The notes beneath the pieces are model-generated. The model had not been told where the DNA came from. It did no database searches and saw nothing but the letters and a program-made list of their open reading frames with translations. Positions 1-6,047 of a stretch of 6,085 nucleotides of DNA are shown here, piece by piece; position 1 is the first letter of the stretch; each line of letters begins with the position of its first letter. Position numbers and translations under genes: made by a program. This DNA is from JANLSO01 sp031362405 (GTDB lineage Bacteria > Actinomycetota > Thermoleophilia > Miltoncostaeales > Miltoncostaeaceae): positions 1-6,085 of the forward strand of contig JANLSO010000024.1 in NCBI GenBank assembly GCA_031362405.1. Reading direction: 5' to 3'.

Positions 1-567
1 GCCGAGCTGCACGAGGGTCTGGCGCAGCTGGCGCAGGAAGTTGGCGGCGTCGGCCGCGGTGCGGATATCCGGCTCGGTGACGATCTCCAGAAGCGGCGTG
101 CCGCCCCGGTTGAAGTCGACCACGGAGGTCTCGGCCCCGGCGCGGCGGCCGTCGCCACCGGTGTGGGTGAGTTTGGCGGCGTCTTCTTCGAGGTGGGCGC
201 GGGTGATCCCGACCCACGTCTCCCCTCCCTCATGGATCACCCGGAACTTTCCACCGACGCAGATCGGCTCGTCGAACTGGGAGATCTGGTAGGCCTTGGG
301 AAGGTCCGGGTAGAAGTAGTTCTTGCGGTGGAACGTCGACCGCGGGGCGATCTCGGAGCCCAGGGCGAGGCCGGCAATGATCGCCAGCCGTACGGCCTCG
401 GCGTTCAGGGTCGGCAGGGCACCAGGGTGCGCCAGGCAGACCGGGCAGGTGTGCGTGTTGGGGTCGTCGCCGAAGCTCAGCGCGCAGCCGCAGAACATCT
501 TCGTGCGCGTCCGCAACTGGGCGTGGATCTCGATGCCGATGACCGGCTCGTAGTCGGGAAGCGTCAT
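1..567 (-). CDS. gatB: Asp/Glu-tRNA amidotransferase subunit B, N-terminal part (runs off the left edge)
   Basis: GatB binds the misacylated tRNA and, with its kinase-like cradle domain, phosphorylates the Glu or Asp carboxylate before amidation by the GatCAB complex in the cytoplasm. The visible 189 residues start MTLPDYEPVIGIEIHAQL, the classic GatB opening. A Cys-rich element follows, FCGC (about residues 25-28) and CPVC (about 41-44), matching the zinc-knuckle type found in many bacterial GatB proteins. Further along are YPDLPKAYQISQFDEPI and the signature FNRGGTPLLEIVTEPD. The start is fixed by its ATGA overlap with the gatA stop codon, which implies translational coupling as the last of the three visible gat genes. 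The C-terminal helical and YqeY-like tail domains lie outside the window. No frame problem is visible. Confidence 0.97.
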   Translation of the reverse strand, partial: MTLPDYEPVIGIEIHAQLRTRTKMFCGCALSFGDDPNTHTCPVCLAHPGALPTLNAEAVRLAIIAGLALGSEIAPRSTFHRKNYFYPDLPKAYQISQFDEPICVGGKFRVIHEGGETWVGITRAHLEEDAAKLTHTGGDGRRAGAETSVVDFNRGGTPLLEIVTEPDIRTAADAANFLRQLRQTLVQLG

Positions 568-2006
568 GCCAGACCCGGCGGCAGAGTGTCGAAACCGATG
601 GCACCCTCGAGGGCATGTGCGGCGTCGAGCAGGCGGTTCTCGCTGAACGCCGGCCCGGAGAGCTGCAGGCCGACCGGCAGGCCATCGGAAAGGCCGCAGG
701 GAATCGAGATCGACGGCAGCCCCGCGAGGCTCACCGGAATGGTGCAGATGTCGGCCAGGTACATCGACAGCGGGTCGGCCGTGCGCTCGCCGAAGCGGAA
801 CGCAACGGTCGGCGATGTGGGCGAGGCCACCAGATCAACGTTCTCGAAGGCCGCGCGGAAGTCGTTCACGATCAGCGTGCGGACCTTCTGGGCGCGCACG
901 TAGTACGCGTCGTAGTAGCCACTGGCCAGGGCAAAGGTGCCGAGCATGATGCGGCGCTTGACCTCGGGCCCGAAGCCCTCGTCGCGGGTGCGCTCGTAGT
1001 GCTCGGTAAGGTCGTGGGCTTCGGAGGTGCGGTGGCCGTAGCGGATGCCGTCGAAGCGGGCGAGGTTCGCCGAGCACTCGGCCGGCGCCAGCAGGTAGTA
1101 CGTCGACAGGCCGTAGCCCGAGTTCGGCAGGCTGATCGGCACGACGGTGCCGCCGAGGTTCTCGATCTGCCCGAGGGCGGCGTCGACCGCCGCCTGCACG
1201 CCGGGCTCGACCCCGTGCCCCAGCAGCTCGGTGACGACGCCGACCCGCAGCCCGTCGAGACGCTCGGCCGTGGGCATCGCAATCGGCTCGGTCCAGTCGA
1301 GCGAGGTGGAGTCCATCGGATCGCGACCGACCATCAACGACAGAAGCAGGGCGGCGTCGCGGACGGTGCGGGCGAACGGACCAACTTGGTCGAGCGATGA
1401 CGCGAACGCGATAAGGCCGTAGCGGGAAATCGCCCCGTAGGTCGGCTTCATACCGACGATCCCGCACAGGGCCGCGGGCTGGCGGATCGATCCGCCCGTG
1501 TCGCTGCCGAGCGACCATGGCACCTGGCGCGCCGCGACCGACGCCGCCGAACCACCCGATGAGCCGCCGGGCACGCGGTCGAGGTCCCAGGGGTTCTTGG
1601 TGTTCTGATAGGCCGAGTTCTCGGTGCTTGACCCCATGGCGAACTCGTCCATGTTGGTCTTGCCGATCACCACGGCTCCGGCGGCCTCGAGCCGCTCGAC
1701 GCAGGTCGCGGTGTAAACCGGCCGGAAGCCTTCGAGGATCTTCGAGCCCGCCGTCGTGACGAGGTCTTTGGTCGACAGGGCGTCCTTGATGCCGATCGGC
1801 ACACCGGCCAGGGGGGGCTTGTCGGCCATGGCGTCGATCTCACGGGCCCGTTCAAGCGCCCGTTCACCGTTCAGCGCGAGAAAGCTGCTCCACGGGTCTG
1901 ACCTCGCCCGTTCCAGATGCGCGGTAACGAGAGCCTCGGAGGTCGTCTCGCCGGAGGTCACCGCGGCGATCGCCTGCTCGGCGGTGAGGTCGGTGAGCGC
2001 GGTCAT
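564..2006 (-). CDS. gatA: Asp/Glu-tRNA amidotransferase subunit A (glutamine amidase)
   Basis: GatA hydrolyses glutamine and passes ammonia to GatB for transamidation of Glu-tRNA(Gln) and/or Asp-tRNA(Asn). The 480-residue protein has normal family length and belongs to the amidase-signature family. The Ser-cisSer-Lys triad can be read directly: Lys74 in GVPIGIKDALST, Ser149 in VPGGSSGGSAAS and Ser173 in GSDTGGSIRQPA. The spacing of 75 and 24 residues is what I recall for characterised GatA. The stretch IGKTNMDEFAMGSS is typical of GatA rather than of generic amidases, and flanking gatC and gatB settle the assignment. The start codon overlaps the gatC stop (ATGA, 2003-2006), and its own stop overlaps the gatB start (564-567). 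The frame is uninterrupted. Which tRNA is the physiological substrate cannot be told from this window. Confidence 0.98.
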   Translation of the reverse strand: MTALTDLTAEQAIAAVTSGETTSEALVTAHLERARSDPWSSFLALNGERALERAREIDAMADKPPLAGVPIGIKDALSTKDLVTTAGSKILEGFRPVYTATCVERLEAAGAVVIGKTNMDEFAMGSSTENSAYQNTKNPWDLDRVPGGSSGGSAASVAARQVPWSLGSDTGGSIRQPAALCGIVGMKPTYGAISRYGLIAFASSLDQVGPFARTVRDAALLLSLMVGRDPMDSTSLDWTEPIAMPTAERLDGLRVGVVTELLGHGVEPGVQAAVDAALGQIENLGGTVVPISLPNSGYGLSTYYLLAPAECSANLARFDGIRYGHRTSEAHDLTEHYERTRDEGFGPEVKRRIMLGTFALASGYYDAYYVRAQKVRTLIVNDFRAAFENVDLVASPTSPTVAFRFGERTADPLSMYLADICTIPVSLAGLPSISIPCGLSDGLPVGLQLSGPAFSENRLLDAAHALEGAIGFDTLPPGLA

Positions 2007-2293
2007 CCGATCTTCCCCACGGCGATGCCCGACCCGCTCGATTCCGGAGCTTCGCGCATCGCCAGGTCACGGGGCAGGCTCGGGCGGGGGACGTCGTCGC
2101 GGGTAACGTTCTCGACGGCGATAACGTGCGTGGTGATCGGCACATCATCGAGATCGAGCGCCTGGATCTGCGCCACGTGGTCGATGATCACCGACAGTTC
2201 GCGCCCCATGCTCTCGATCTCCCCATCGCGGAGGCCGAGCCGGGCGAGGCGGGCGACGTGTCGGACTACGTTGGCGTCAATCACGCGCGGCAT
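2003..2293 (-). CDS. gatC: Asp/Glu-tRNA amidotransferase subunit C
   Basis: GatC is the small subunit that wraps around GatA and tethers it to GatB. The 96-residue product beginning MPRVIDANVVRHVARLARLG has the usual length. It carries the family landmarks: an N-terminal helix with HVARLARL, the acidic DLDDVPITTHV segment, and the NVTRDDVPRPSL motif followed by APESSGSGIAVGKIG, a version of the usual C-terminal PE-x-G-x-x-x-V-x-K-I. An upstream in-frame GTG at 2341 would add 16 residues unlike any GatC start, so the ATG at 2293 is preferred, although no strong ribosome-binding site precedes it. It is the first gene of the visible gat operon. It diverges from the beta-helix gene across a 72-bp spacer (2294-2365) in which I see no convincing promoter hexamers for either direction. 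Confidence 0.95.
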   Translation of the reverse strand: MPRVIDANVVRHVARLARLGLRDGEIESMGRELSVIIDHVAQIQALDLDDVPITTHVIAVENVTRDDVPRPSLPRDLAMREAPESSGSGIAVGKIG

Positions 2294-2351
2294 CGTAGCG
2301 GGCAACCACCACTGCGCCACCCGCGCCGATTGTGTTGGCACGGGTTGTCAC

Positions 2352-2357
2352 GGGAGG
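2352..2357 (+). promoter_or_regulatory. Shine-Dalgarno site of the beta-helix gene
   Basis: GGGAGG lies 8 nt before the ATG at 2366. It is the best ribosome-binding site in the window and decides the start of the beta-helix gene. The frame is open further upstream, to 2126, but that part is the antisense of gatC. Confidence 0.75.
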
Positions 2358-2365
2358 TTCTGGCG

Positions 2366-3448
2366 ATGCGCAGACCAGTTCGCGTCGTCGTTGCTCTGTC
2401 CGCCTTTGCAATCGCCACGTCGCCGGCCGCTGCGCGGGTGCTGTCGGTGGGCCCCCAGCGGCCCCTCGTCGCACCCAGCGCCGCAGCGGCCGTGGCGCGC
2501 GACGGAGACGTGGTCGAGATCGATGCGGGCACCTACTCCGGCGATGTCGCGACGTGGCGCGCGAATCGTCTGGTGATCCGTGGCGTGGGTGGCCCGGTCA
2601 CCCTCGACGCCGCCGGCCAGTCGGCACAGGGCAAGACGATCTGGGTGATCGCCGGCAACCGCACCACCGTCGAGGGCATCACTTTCACCAACGCCCGCGT
2701 GCCCGACGCAAACGGGGCCGGAATCCGCCAGGAGAGCTCCGGCCTGACCTTGCGTGTGTTCCGGGCCAACCAGATGGGCATCCTGGCCAGCGACAACCCG
2801 ACCAGCGATATTCTGATCGAATGCTCGATCTTCGACCGCAATGGTGCGGGCGGCGGGCAGTCGCACAACATCTACGTCAACCGCGTGCGCTCGTTCACAC
2901 TGCGCTCCAGCTGGTCGCACGACGCGCGGGGCGGCCATCACGTCAGGAGCCGAGCCCTGCGGACCAACATCCTCTACAACCGGATCGACGACGGTGCCGC
3001 CGACAGCAGCTACTCGATCGACCTCTCGAACGGTGGCGATTCACGGATCTTCGGAAACCTGATTCAGCAGGGCCCAAACTCACCGAACACCGGGATTGTC
3101 AGCTACGCCGCCGAGGGAGCGAGGAACCCCGTCCATCGACTACGGGTCGCCTCGAACACGGTGCAATGCCCTGACGCCCCGCGGGATCTTCGTGGTGAAC
3201 GCCGACCCCGCCACCCGGGCGCTCGTGGTGAACAACCTGTTCACCGGAGGGACACGGCTCGGCGGAAGCGGTCGTCTGCAACGCAACCTCATCGCCGTCG
3301 GCGCAGACGGCCTGACACCCGGATCACCGACCGCGGTGTGGTGACCGTGCCGGCTCCGCGACCCCGCTTCGAGTACGTCCATCCCGCCAACGCCGCCCCT
3401 CGCCGGCGCGTCGGCCGACTCGATGTCGGTGCTTTTGAGGCTCGGTAG
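2366..3448 (+). CDS. Secreted right-handed parallel beta-helix protein, with an internal double frameshift
   Basis: The ORF is 360 codons. The N-terminus is a signal peptide: MRR, a hydrophobic VVVALSAFAIATS core and an AAA-R cleavage region near residue 23, so export is expected. Residues 25-60 (VLSVGPQRPL...DGDVVEIDAGTYSGD) match the usual opening of PbH1/pectate-lyase-like beta-helix proteins. Asn-rich coils follow to about residue 266 (TTVEGITFTNA, SDILIECSIFDRNG, TNILYNRI, RIFGNLIQQG). Residues 267 to about 321 then become an Arg-rich string with no beta-helix character. The other frame of the same bases (3165-3329) reads NALTPRGIFVVNADPATRAL, VVNNLFTGG, RLQRNLIAVG and DGLTPGSP, a perfect continuation. 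The original frame resumes at about 3329 with DRGVVTVPAPRPRFEYVHPA and ends VGRLDVGAFEAR, a typical family C-terminus. This is a sequencing or assembly artefact or a damaged gene. The enzymatic role, if any, is unknown; a polysaccharide-related function is only a family-level guess. Confidence 0.85.
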   Translation: MRRPVRVVVALSAFAIATSPAAARVLSVGPQRPLVAPSAAAAVARDGDVVEIDAGTYSGDVATWRANRLVIRGVGGPVTLDAAGQSAQGKTIWVIAGNRTTVEGITFTNARVPDANGAGIRQESSGLTLRVFRANQMGILASDNPTSDILIECSIFDRNGAGGGQSHNIYVNRVRSFTLRSSWSHDARGGHHVRSRALRTNILYNRIDDGAADSSYSIDLSNGGDSRIFGNLIQQGPNSPNTGIVSYAAEGARNPVHRLRVASNTVQCPDAPRDLRGERRPRHPGARGEQPVHRRDTARRKRSSATQPHRRRRRRPDTRITDRGVVTVPAPRPRFEYVHPANAAPRRRVGRLDVGAFEAR

Positions 3449-3458
3449 CGCCGCGCGG

Positions 3459-4259
3459 ATGGACTCCCGCTTTACCCCCTCGCACCGCGGAGGGTCTGGG
3501 TCGCCTCTGGTGTGCCTGCACGGTTTCTGCGACACATGGCGAACCTGGGAATTGGTGCTCCCGGAACTCGAGCGCCACCACCACGTGCTGGCACCGACGC
3601 TGATCGGCCACGCGGGTGGGCCGCCTCTCGAAGGCACGGTCACGGGCAGTGTGATCCCCGATGCGATCGAGCGCGCCATGGATGAGGTCGGCTTTGAGAC
3701 CGCCCACATCGTCGGCAACTCACTTGGCGGCTACGTGGCGCTGCAGCTCGCCGCCCGTGGCCGGGCGCGATCGGTTGTCGCGCTCGCCCCCGCCGGCGGC
3801 TGGCCGCCGGGCGACGCATCGTTCGCGGAGACGCTGGGCGGATTTGCAGCTGCCCAAGAACAGCTCGCGCCTCTCGCCCGGCACGCGGAGAAGTTCCTCG
3901 CGCTTCCGGGCGGCCGCCGCCGCGCGACCAGAGCGGTCGCCACCAATTTCCGCCACATCCCCACCGAGCTGATCGCCCACATGGTGCGCGGCGTGGTGGC
4001 GTGCGCGGGGCTCGGGCCGATGGTCGAGTTCGCCCTACGCGAGGGCTACGACCTCGATGCCGAGAAGATCACCTGCCCCGTGCGAATCGTCTGGGGCACC
4101 GATGACGCGCTGCTTCGATGGCCGCAGGCGGCGGCGCGCTTTCGCACCGAGTGGCTCCCCCACGCCGACTGGGTTGAGATCGAGGGCGTCGGCCACTGTC
4201 CGCAGCTCGACGTCCCCCGAGAGACCGCTCAGTTGATCCTCGGGTTCACGGCCGGCTAG
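3459..4259 (+). CDS. Alpha/beta-fold hydrolase
   Basis: This is a 266-residue alpha/beta hydrolase of ordinary length with no signal peptide, so it is probably cytoplasmic. Counting from the ATG at 3459, the oxyanion-hole motif HGF is at 21-23, the nucleophile elbow GNSLGG has Ser88, the acid is Asp216 (WGTDD) and the base is His246 (GVGHCPQLDVP). All triad members are present. The region between them (about 115-200), rich in Ala, Arg and His, is the cap domain. An in-frame ATG at 3423 would add 12 residues overlapping the beta-helix gene. I prefer 3459 because MDSRFTPSHRGGSGSPLV leads straight into the first strand, but neither start has a strong ribosome-binding site. It follows the beta-helix stop by 10 bp, so the two are probably co-transcribed. 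The substrate cannot be predicted; esterase, lactonase or C-C hydrolase are all possible. Confidence 0.92.
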   Translation: MDSRFTPSHRGGSGSPLVCLHGFCDTWRTWELVLPELERHHHVLAPTLIGHAGGPPLEGTVTGSVIPDAIERAMDEVGFETAHIVGNSLGGYVALQLAARGRARSVVALAPAGGWPPGDASFAETLGGFAAAQEQLAPLARHAEKFLALPGGRRRATRAVATNFRHIPTELIAHMVRGVVACAGLGPMVEFALREGYDLDAEKITCPVRIVWGTDDALLRWPQAAARFRTEWLPHADWVEIEGVGHCPQLDVPRETAQLILGFTAG

Positions 4260-4467
4260 CGGGGATCCGGTAGCGGGAGCCCATGGCGCGCTTCCACCAG
4301 CTCCCGAACCAACGTCGCGTCGAACGCCGAGAGACGAGCACTGCGGCCCGCTCGTCGACCCGCGACCGCGCTATCTCGCTGAGCCGGTACTGACGCGCCG
4401 CGGCGCGCAGCTCGTACGCACGCGCGCTCGCCAGCTCATTTCTCACCTGGGGTGGCATCTCGACCAT
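4246..4467 (-). CDS. Small basic hypothetical protein, probably frameshifted near its 3' end
   Basis: I do not recognise this gene. The frame is open from an ATG at 4503, but a purine-rich GGGGAG (4468-4473) sits 9 nt before an ATG at 4458, which makes 4458, or the ATG at 4467, the likelier start. The first part (PPQVRNELASARAYELRAAA, then RQYRLSEIARSRVDER) looks like an amphipathic Ala/Arg/Glu helix of a kind common in short actinobacterial proteins. Its codon positions follow the usual G-first, mixed-second, GC-third pattern. Beyond about 4335 the annotated frame turns into RRSTRRWFGSWWKRAM, with a G/C-loaded second position. The neighbouring frame instead reads SAFDATLVRELVEARHGLPL then PDPR and stops at 4256-4258, inside the CTAG that also holds the hydrolase stop. 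A one-base deletion (or two-base insertion) around 4328-4335 is therefore likely. The gene is divergent from the ArsR-type regulator, so co-regulation is possible. Confidence 0.42.
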   Translation of the reverse strand: MVEMPPQVRNELASARAYELRAAARQYRLSEIARSRVDERAAVLVSRRSTRRWFGSWWKRAMGSRYRIPASRP

Positions 4468-4500
4468 CTCCCCTCCCATTTTCGTGCTCTTGCTCGACTG

Positions 4501-4547
4501 CATACTATCGCTCTAGTTGTCTATCGTGATATAGTTATGCGACTATG
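4501..4547 (+). promoter_or_regulatory. AT-rich promoter/operator region of the ArsR-type regulator
   Basis: This short patch is far richer in A and T than its surroundings. A candidate -10 hexamer TATAGT lies at 4530-4535, which would place transcription start about 3 nt before or at the ATG at 4545. With no Shine-Dalgarno sequence, a leaderless mRNA fits. No good -35 hexamer is seen. ATAGT (4531-4535) and ACTAT (4542-4546) form a perfect inverted repeat with a 6-nt gap that covers the start codon. Another ACTAT is at 4504-4508, and CTATCG occurs three times (4505, 4521, 4549). ArsR-family repressors commonly bind such half-sites in their own promoters, so autoregulation, possibly together with the divergent small gene, is inferred. 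Confidence 0.45.
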
Positions 4548-5510
4548 CCTATCGATCGCGCGTCTGATGCCCCCGTCCCGCCTGCTGCCACGGTCACTCC
4601 GTCGGCCGTTGCCGAGCTCAGCGCCCTCGTGTGCGCATGCTCGAAATCGACGTCGCCCGTCGATGTCCCCCCGGCGCTCGCCGCGCGGGGAAATCGGTTC
4701 TGGGGCGATGGCTACCCCGGGCTCGCCGAGCTCGTCGTCTTGGCCGACGCGACGGGCACCCACGACGACGCGGAGATCGATCGCTTCTTCGACCGTCTGG
4801 GCGATCCGGTCGTCTTCGCGGAGCGCCCAGGTCTGGAGACCGAAACCGACGTGGAGCGTGAGGTCACGTACGCACGGTTGGATCGGCTCGCCGCAGATCG
4901 CCGCCTGCGCGCGCGCTACGTCGCGCTGCTTCGCGATCTGTGGGCCACTTTCGGCGGCACCTGGGAGGCCGGGGGCCGCGCGCAGGTCCAGGCCACCGCC
5001 TCCGCCTGGACGTCACGACTCGCCGCCGGCGCCGACGCGCTGGACCTCCTGCCCGAGAACCACATCGCCCGCAGGGAGCCGTACGCTCAAATGGTGCGCC
5101 GGGCTCAGCGCCTGGGCACGCTGCGGCTCTCGCCCAGCGCCGCCGGCGGCCGTCACATCGTCGCCTTGCCGGGAAGCATTTCGGTTTCCGCCGACGCCGC
5201 GATGCTCGACACGGCTGTCACCCGCCGCCGCACCGCCGACGAGATCGCCGATCGGCTACGCACGCTGTCTGACCCGACCCGTCTCACGATTCTCGCCCAG
5301 CTCGCCCAGGCTCCGCTCGGCGTGAGCGACCTCGCACGAGCCCTGCACATCGCCCAACCCACGGCATCCGTTCACCTGCGTCAACTTAAAGACGCAGGGC
5401 TCGTCACCGCCGAGCGCTACGGCACCCGCAACGTGTACTCCGCGCTTCCGAACGCCGTCGAAGACCTCCTCGCCGACGTCACGCAAAAGCTCACGCAGTC
5501 GATGTCGTGA
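4545..5510 (+). CDS. ArsR-family winged-helix transcriptional regulator with a long N-terminal domain
   Basis: This 321-residue protein has an ArsR/SmtB-type winged helix-turn-helix at its C-terminus (about 230-305). ADRLRTLSDPTRLTILAQLA is the first helix pair, SDLARALHIAQPTASVHLRQ the HTH with its recognition helix, and LKDAGLVTAERYGTRNVYSA the wing. Classic ArsR metal sites such as ELCVCDL are absent. Cys30 and Cys32 (VCAC) lie in the N-terminal part and are not an established sensor. Residues 1-200 are mostly helical, with Trp and acidic residues (RFWGDGYPGLAELVVLADAT, DRFFDRLGDP, LLRDLWATFGGTWEAGG). They resemble the uncharacterised N-terminal halves of some long actinobacterial ArsR-like regulators and could be a ligand-binding or dimerisation domain. 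The ATG at 4545 has no Shine-Dalgarno and lies just after a -10-like element, so the transcript may be leaderless. The stop TGA is part of a 32-bp repeat. The signal and the targets are unknown. Confidence 0.88.
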   Translation: MPIDRASDAPVPPAATVTPSAVAELSALVCACSKSTSPVDVPPALAARGNRFWGDGYPGLAELVVLADATGTHDDAEIDRFFDRLGDPVVFAERPGLETETDVEREVTYARLDRLAADRRLRARYVALLRDLWATFGGTWEAGGRAQVQATASAWTSRLAAGADALDLLPENHIARREPYAQMVRRAQRLGTLRLSPSAAGGRHIVALPGSISVSADAAMLDTAVTRRRTADEIADRLRTLSDPTRLTILAQLAQAPLGVSDLARALHIAQPTASVHLRQLKDAGLVTAERYGTRNVYSALPNAVEDLLADVTQKLTQSMS

Positions 5511-5537
5511 ACCCCGGTGCCCGGGACGCAAAAACAA
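5506..5537 (+). repeat. 32-bp direct repeat, copy 1
   Basis: This is identical over all 32 bases to 5951-5982, in the same orientation and 445 bp away. It starts CGTGAACCCC, contains a short perfect inverted repeat CCCGG-TGC-CCGGG (5513-5525) and ends ACGCAAAAACAA. It includes the regulator's stop codon (5508-5510). The hairpin is followed by A residues rather than T, so it is not a standard plus-strand terminator. It could be a dispersed intergenic element or a duplication scar. Confidence 0.9.
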
Positions 5538-5566
5538 CCGACGCTCGCCCTTAAAAGATGACTGTC

Positions 5567-6013
5567 ATGACGATTCGACGGCTGACGTATGGAACGACCT
5601 CGTAGAGCAAAGCAGCGCGGCAGACCGCTGCGTGGTGTTTCGGGATGACCGGCGCCTACTTCGCAGATAACGACCGCGAAGCCGCAACGCTTAGGGGAAT
5701 GTGGGTAGACCCGAATGCCCGCCGACGAGGAGCGGGACGCAGTCTCGTCGAAGCCGTCGCGACGTGGGCGCGCGATGCGGGCGCCGAGCGTCTCGACCTC
5801 GCGGTGACCGAGGGCGAAATGTCGGAGCCCGCCGTAGCCCTCTACCGCACGCTGGGCTTCATGGCGACCGGAGAACGGGAGTCGCTCGAGTCGGACCCTT
5901 CGCTCACCGCAGGGTTTATGTCTCGCGCATCTGACCGAACCGGCCCGCACCGTGAACCCCGGTGCCCGGGACGCAAAAACAAACAGATTGATTCGCCCGT
6001 TCGCGACATGTAG
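5567..6013 (+). pseudogene. GNAT-family N-acetyltransferase remnant
   Basis: The intact part starts at the ATG at 5645 and carries the acetyl-CoA binding core. GMWVDPNARRRGAGRSLVEA includes the Q/R-x-x-G-x-G/A loop (R26-R-R-G-A-G31, counted from 5645), followed by GAERLDLAVTEG, PAVALYRTLGF and a SDPSL tail. What precedes it is broken. ATG at 5567 (or 5558) gives MTIRRLT, a standard GNAT opening, then a TAG at 5603. Bases 5590-5643 in another frame give WNDLVEQSSAADRCVVFR, which looks like strands 2-3, before the frame shifts again at about 5641-5645. Normal GNAT proteins are about 150 residues. Here several dozen N-terminal codons seem to be missing, so deletions are more likely than single-base errors. 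At the 3' end family-like sequence stops near 5932 (GFMSRAS), and the frame then runs through the second repeat copy to a stop at 6011-6013. A truncated product from 5645 would lack the first half of the fold and is unlikely to be active. Confidence 0.68.
5951..5982 (+). repeat. 32-bp direct repeat, copy 2
   Basis: This is an exact copy of 5506-5537, with the same CCCGG-TGC-CCGGG hairpin at 5958-5970. It starts about 19 bp after the point where GNAT-like sequence ends. Both copies therefore sit directly downstream of a plus-strand gene. Sequence beyond each copy differs, apart from a shared TCGCCC within the following 30 bp. Confidence 0.9.
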
Positions 6014-6047
6014 AGGTGCGGCCACTCCGCGAACAAAGGCGATCCGC

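Noticed and set aside
163..1400. Long plus-strand open frames opposite gatB and gatA
   Set aside because: They are shadows of the gat genes. Their peptides are rich in Arg, Gly and Val without motifs, and the minus-strand products are unmistakable.
2126..2365. Upstream extension of the beta-helix frame by 80 codons
   Set aside because: It lies antisense to gatC, and the ATG at 2366 has a good ribosome-binding site followed by a clear signal peptide.
4274..4306. Inverted repeat CGGGAGC/GCTCCCG with a 19-nt loop after the hydrolase gene, considered as a terminator
   Set aside because: The loop is long, there is no T-tract on either side, and it lies inside the probable coding region of the small minus-strand gene.
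5513..5525. Rho-independent terminator after the regulator
   Set aside because: The stem is only 5 bp, and the hairpin is followed by an A-run on the plus strand, not a T-run.
5506..5982. Integron cassette with attC-like sites around the GNAT gene
   Set aside because: I see no core-site pairs of the GTTRRRY/RYYYAAC type, no long attC-style imperfect palindrome and no integrase in the window. Only a plain 32-bp direct repeat is supported.
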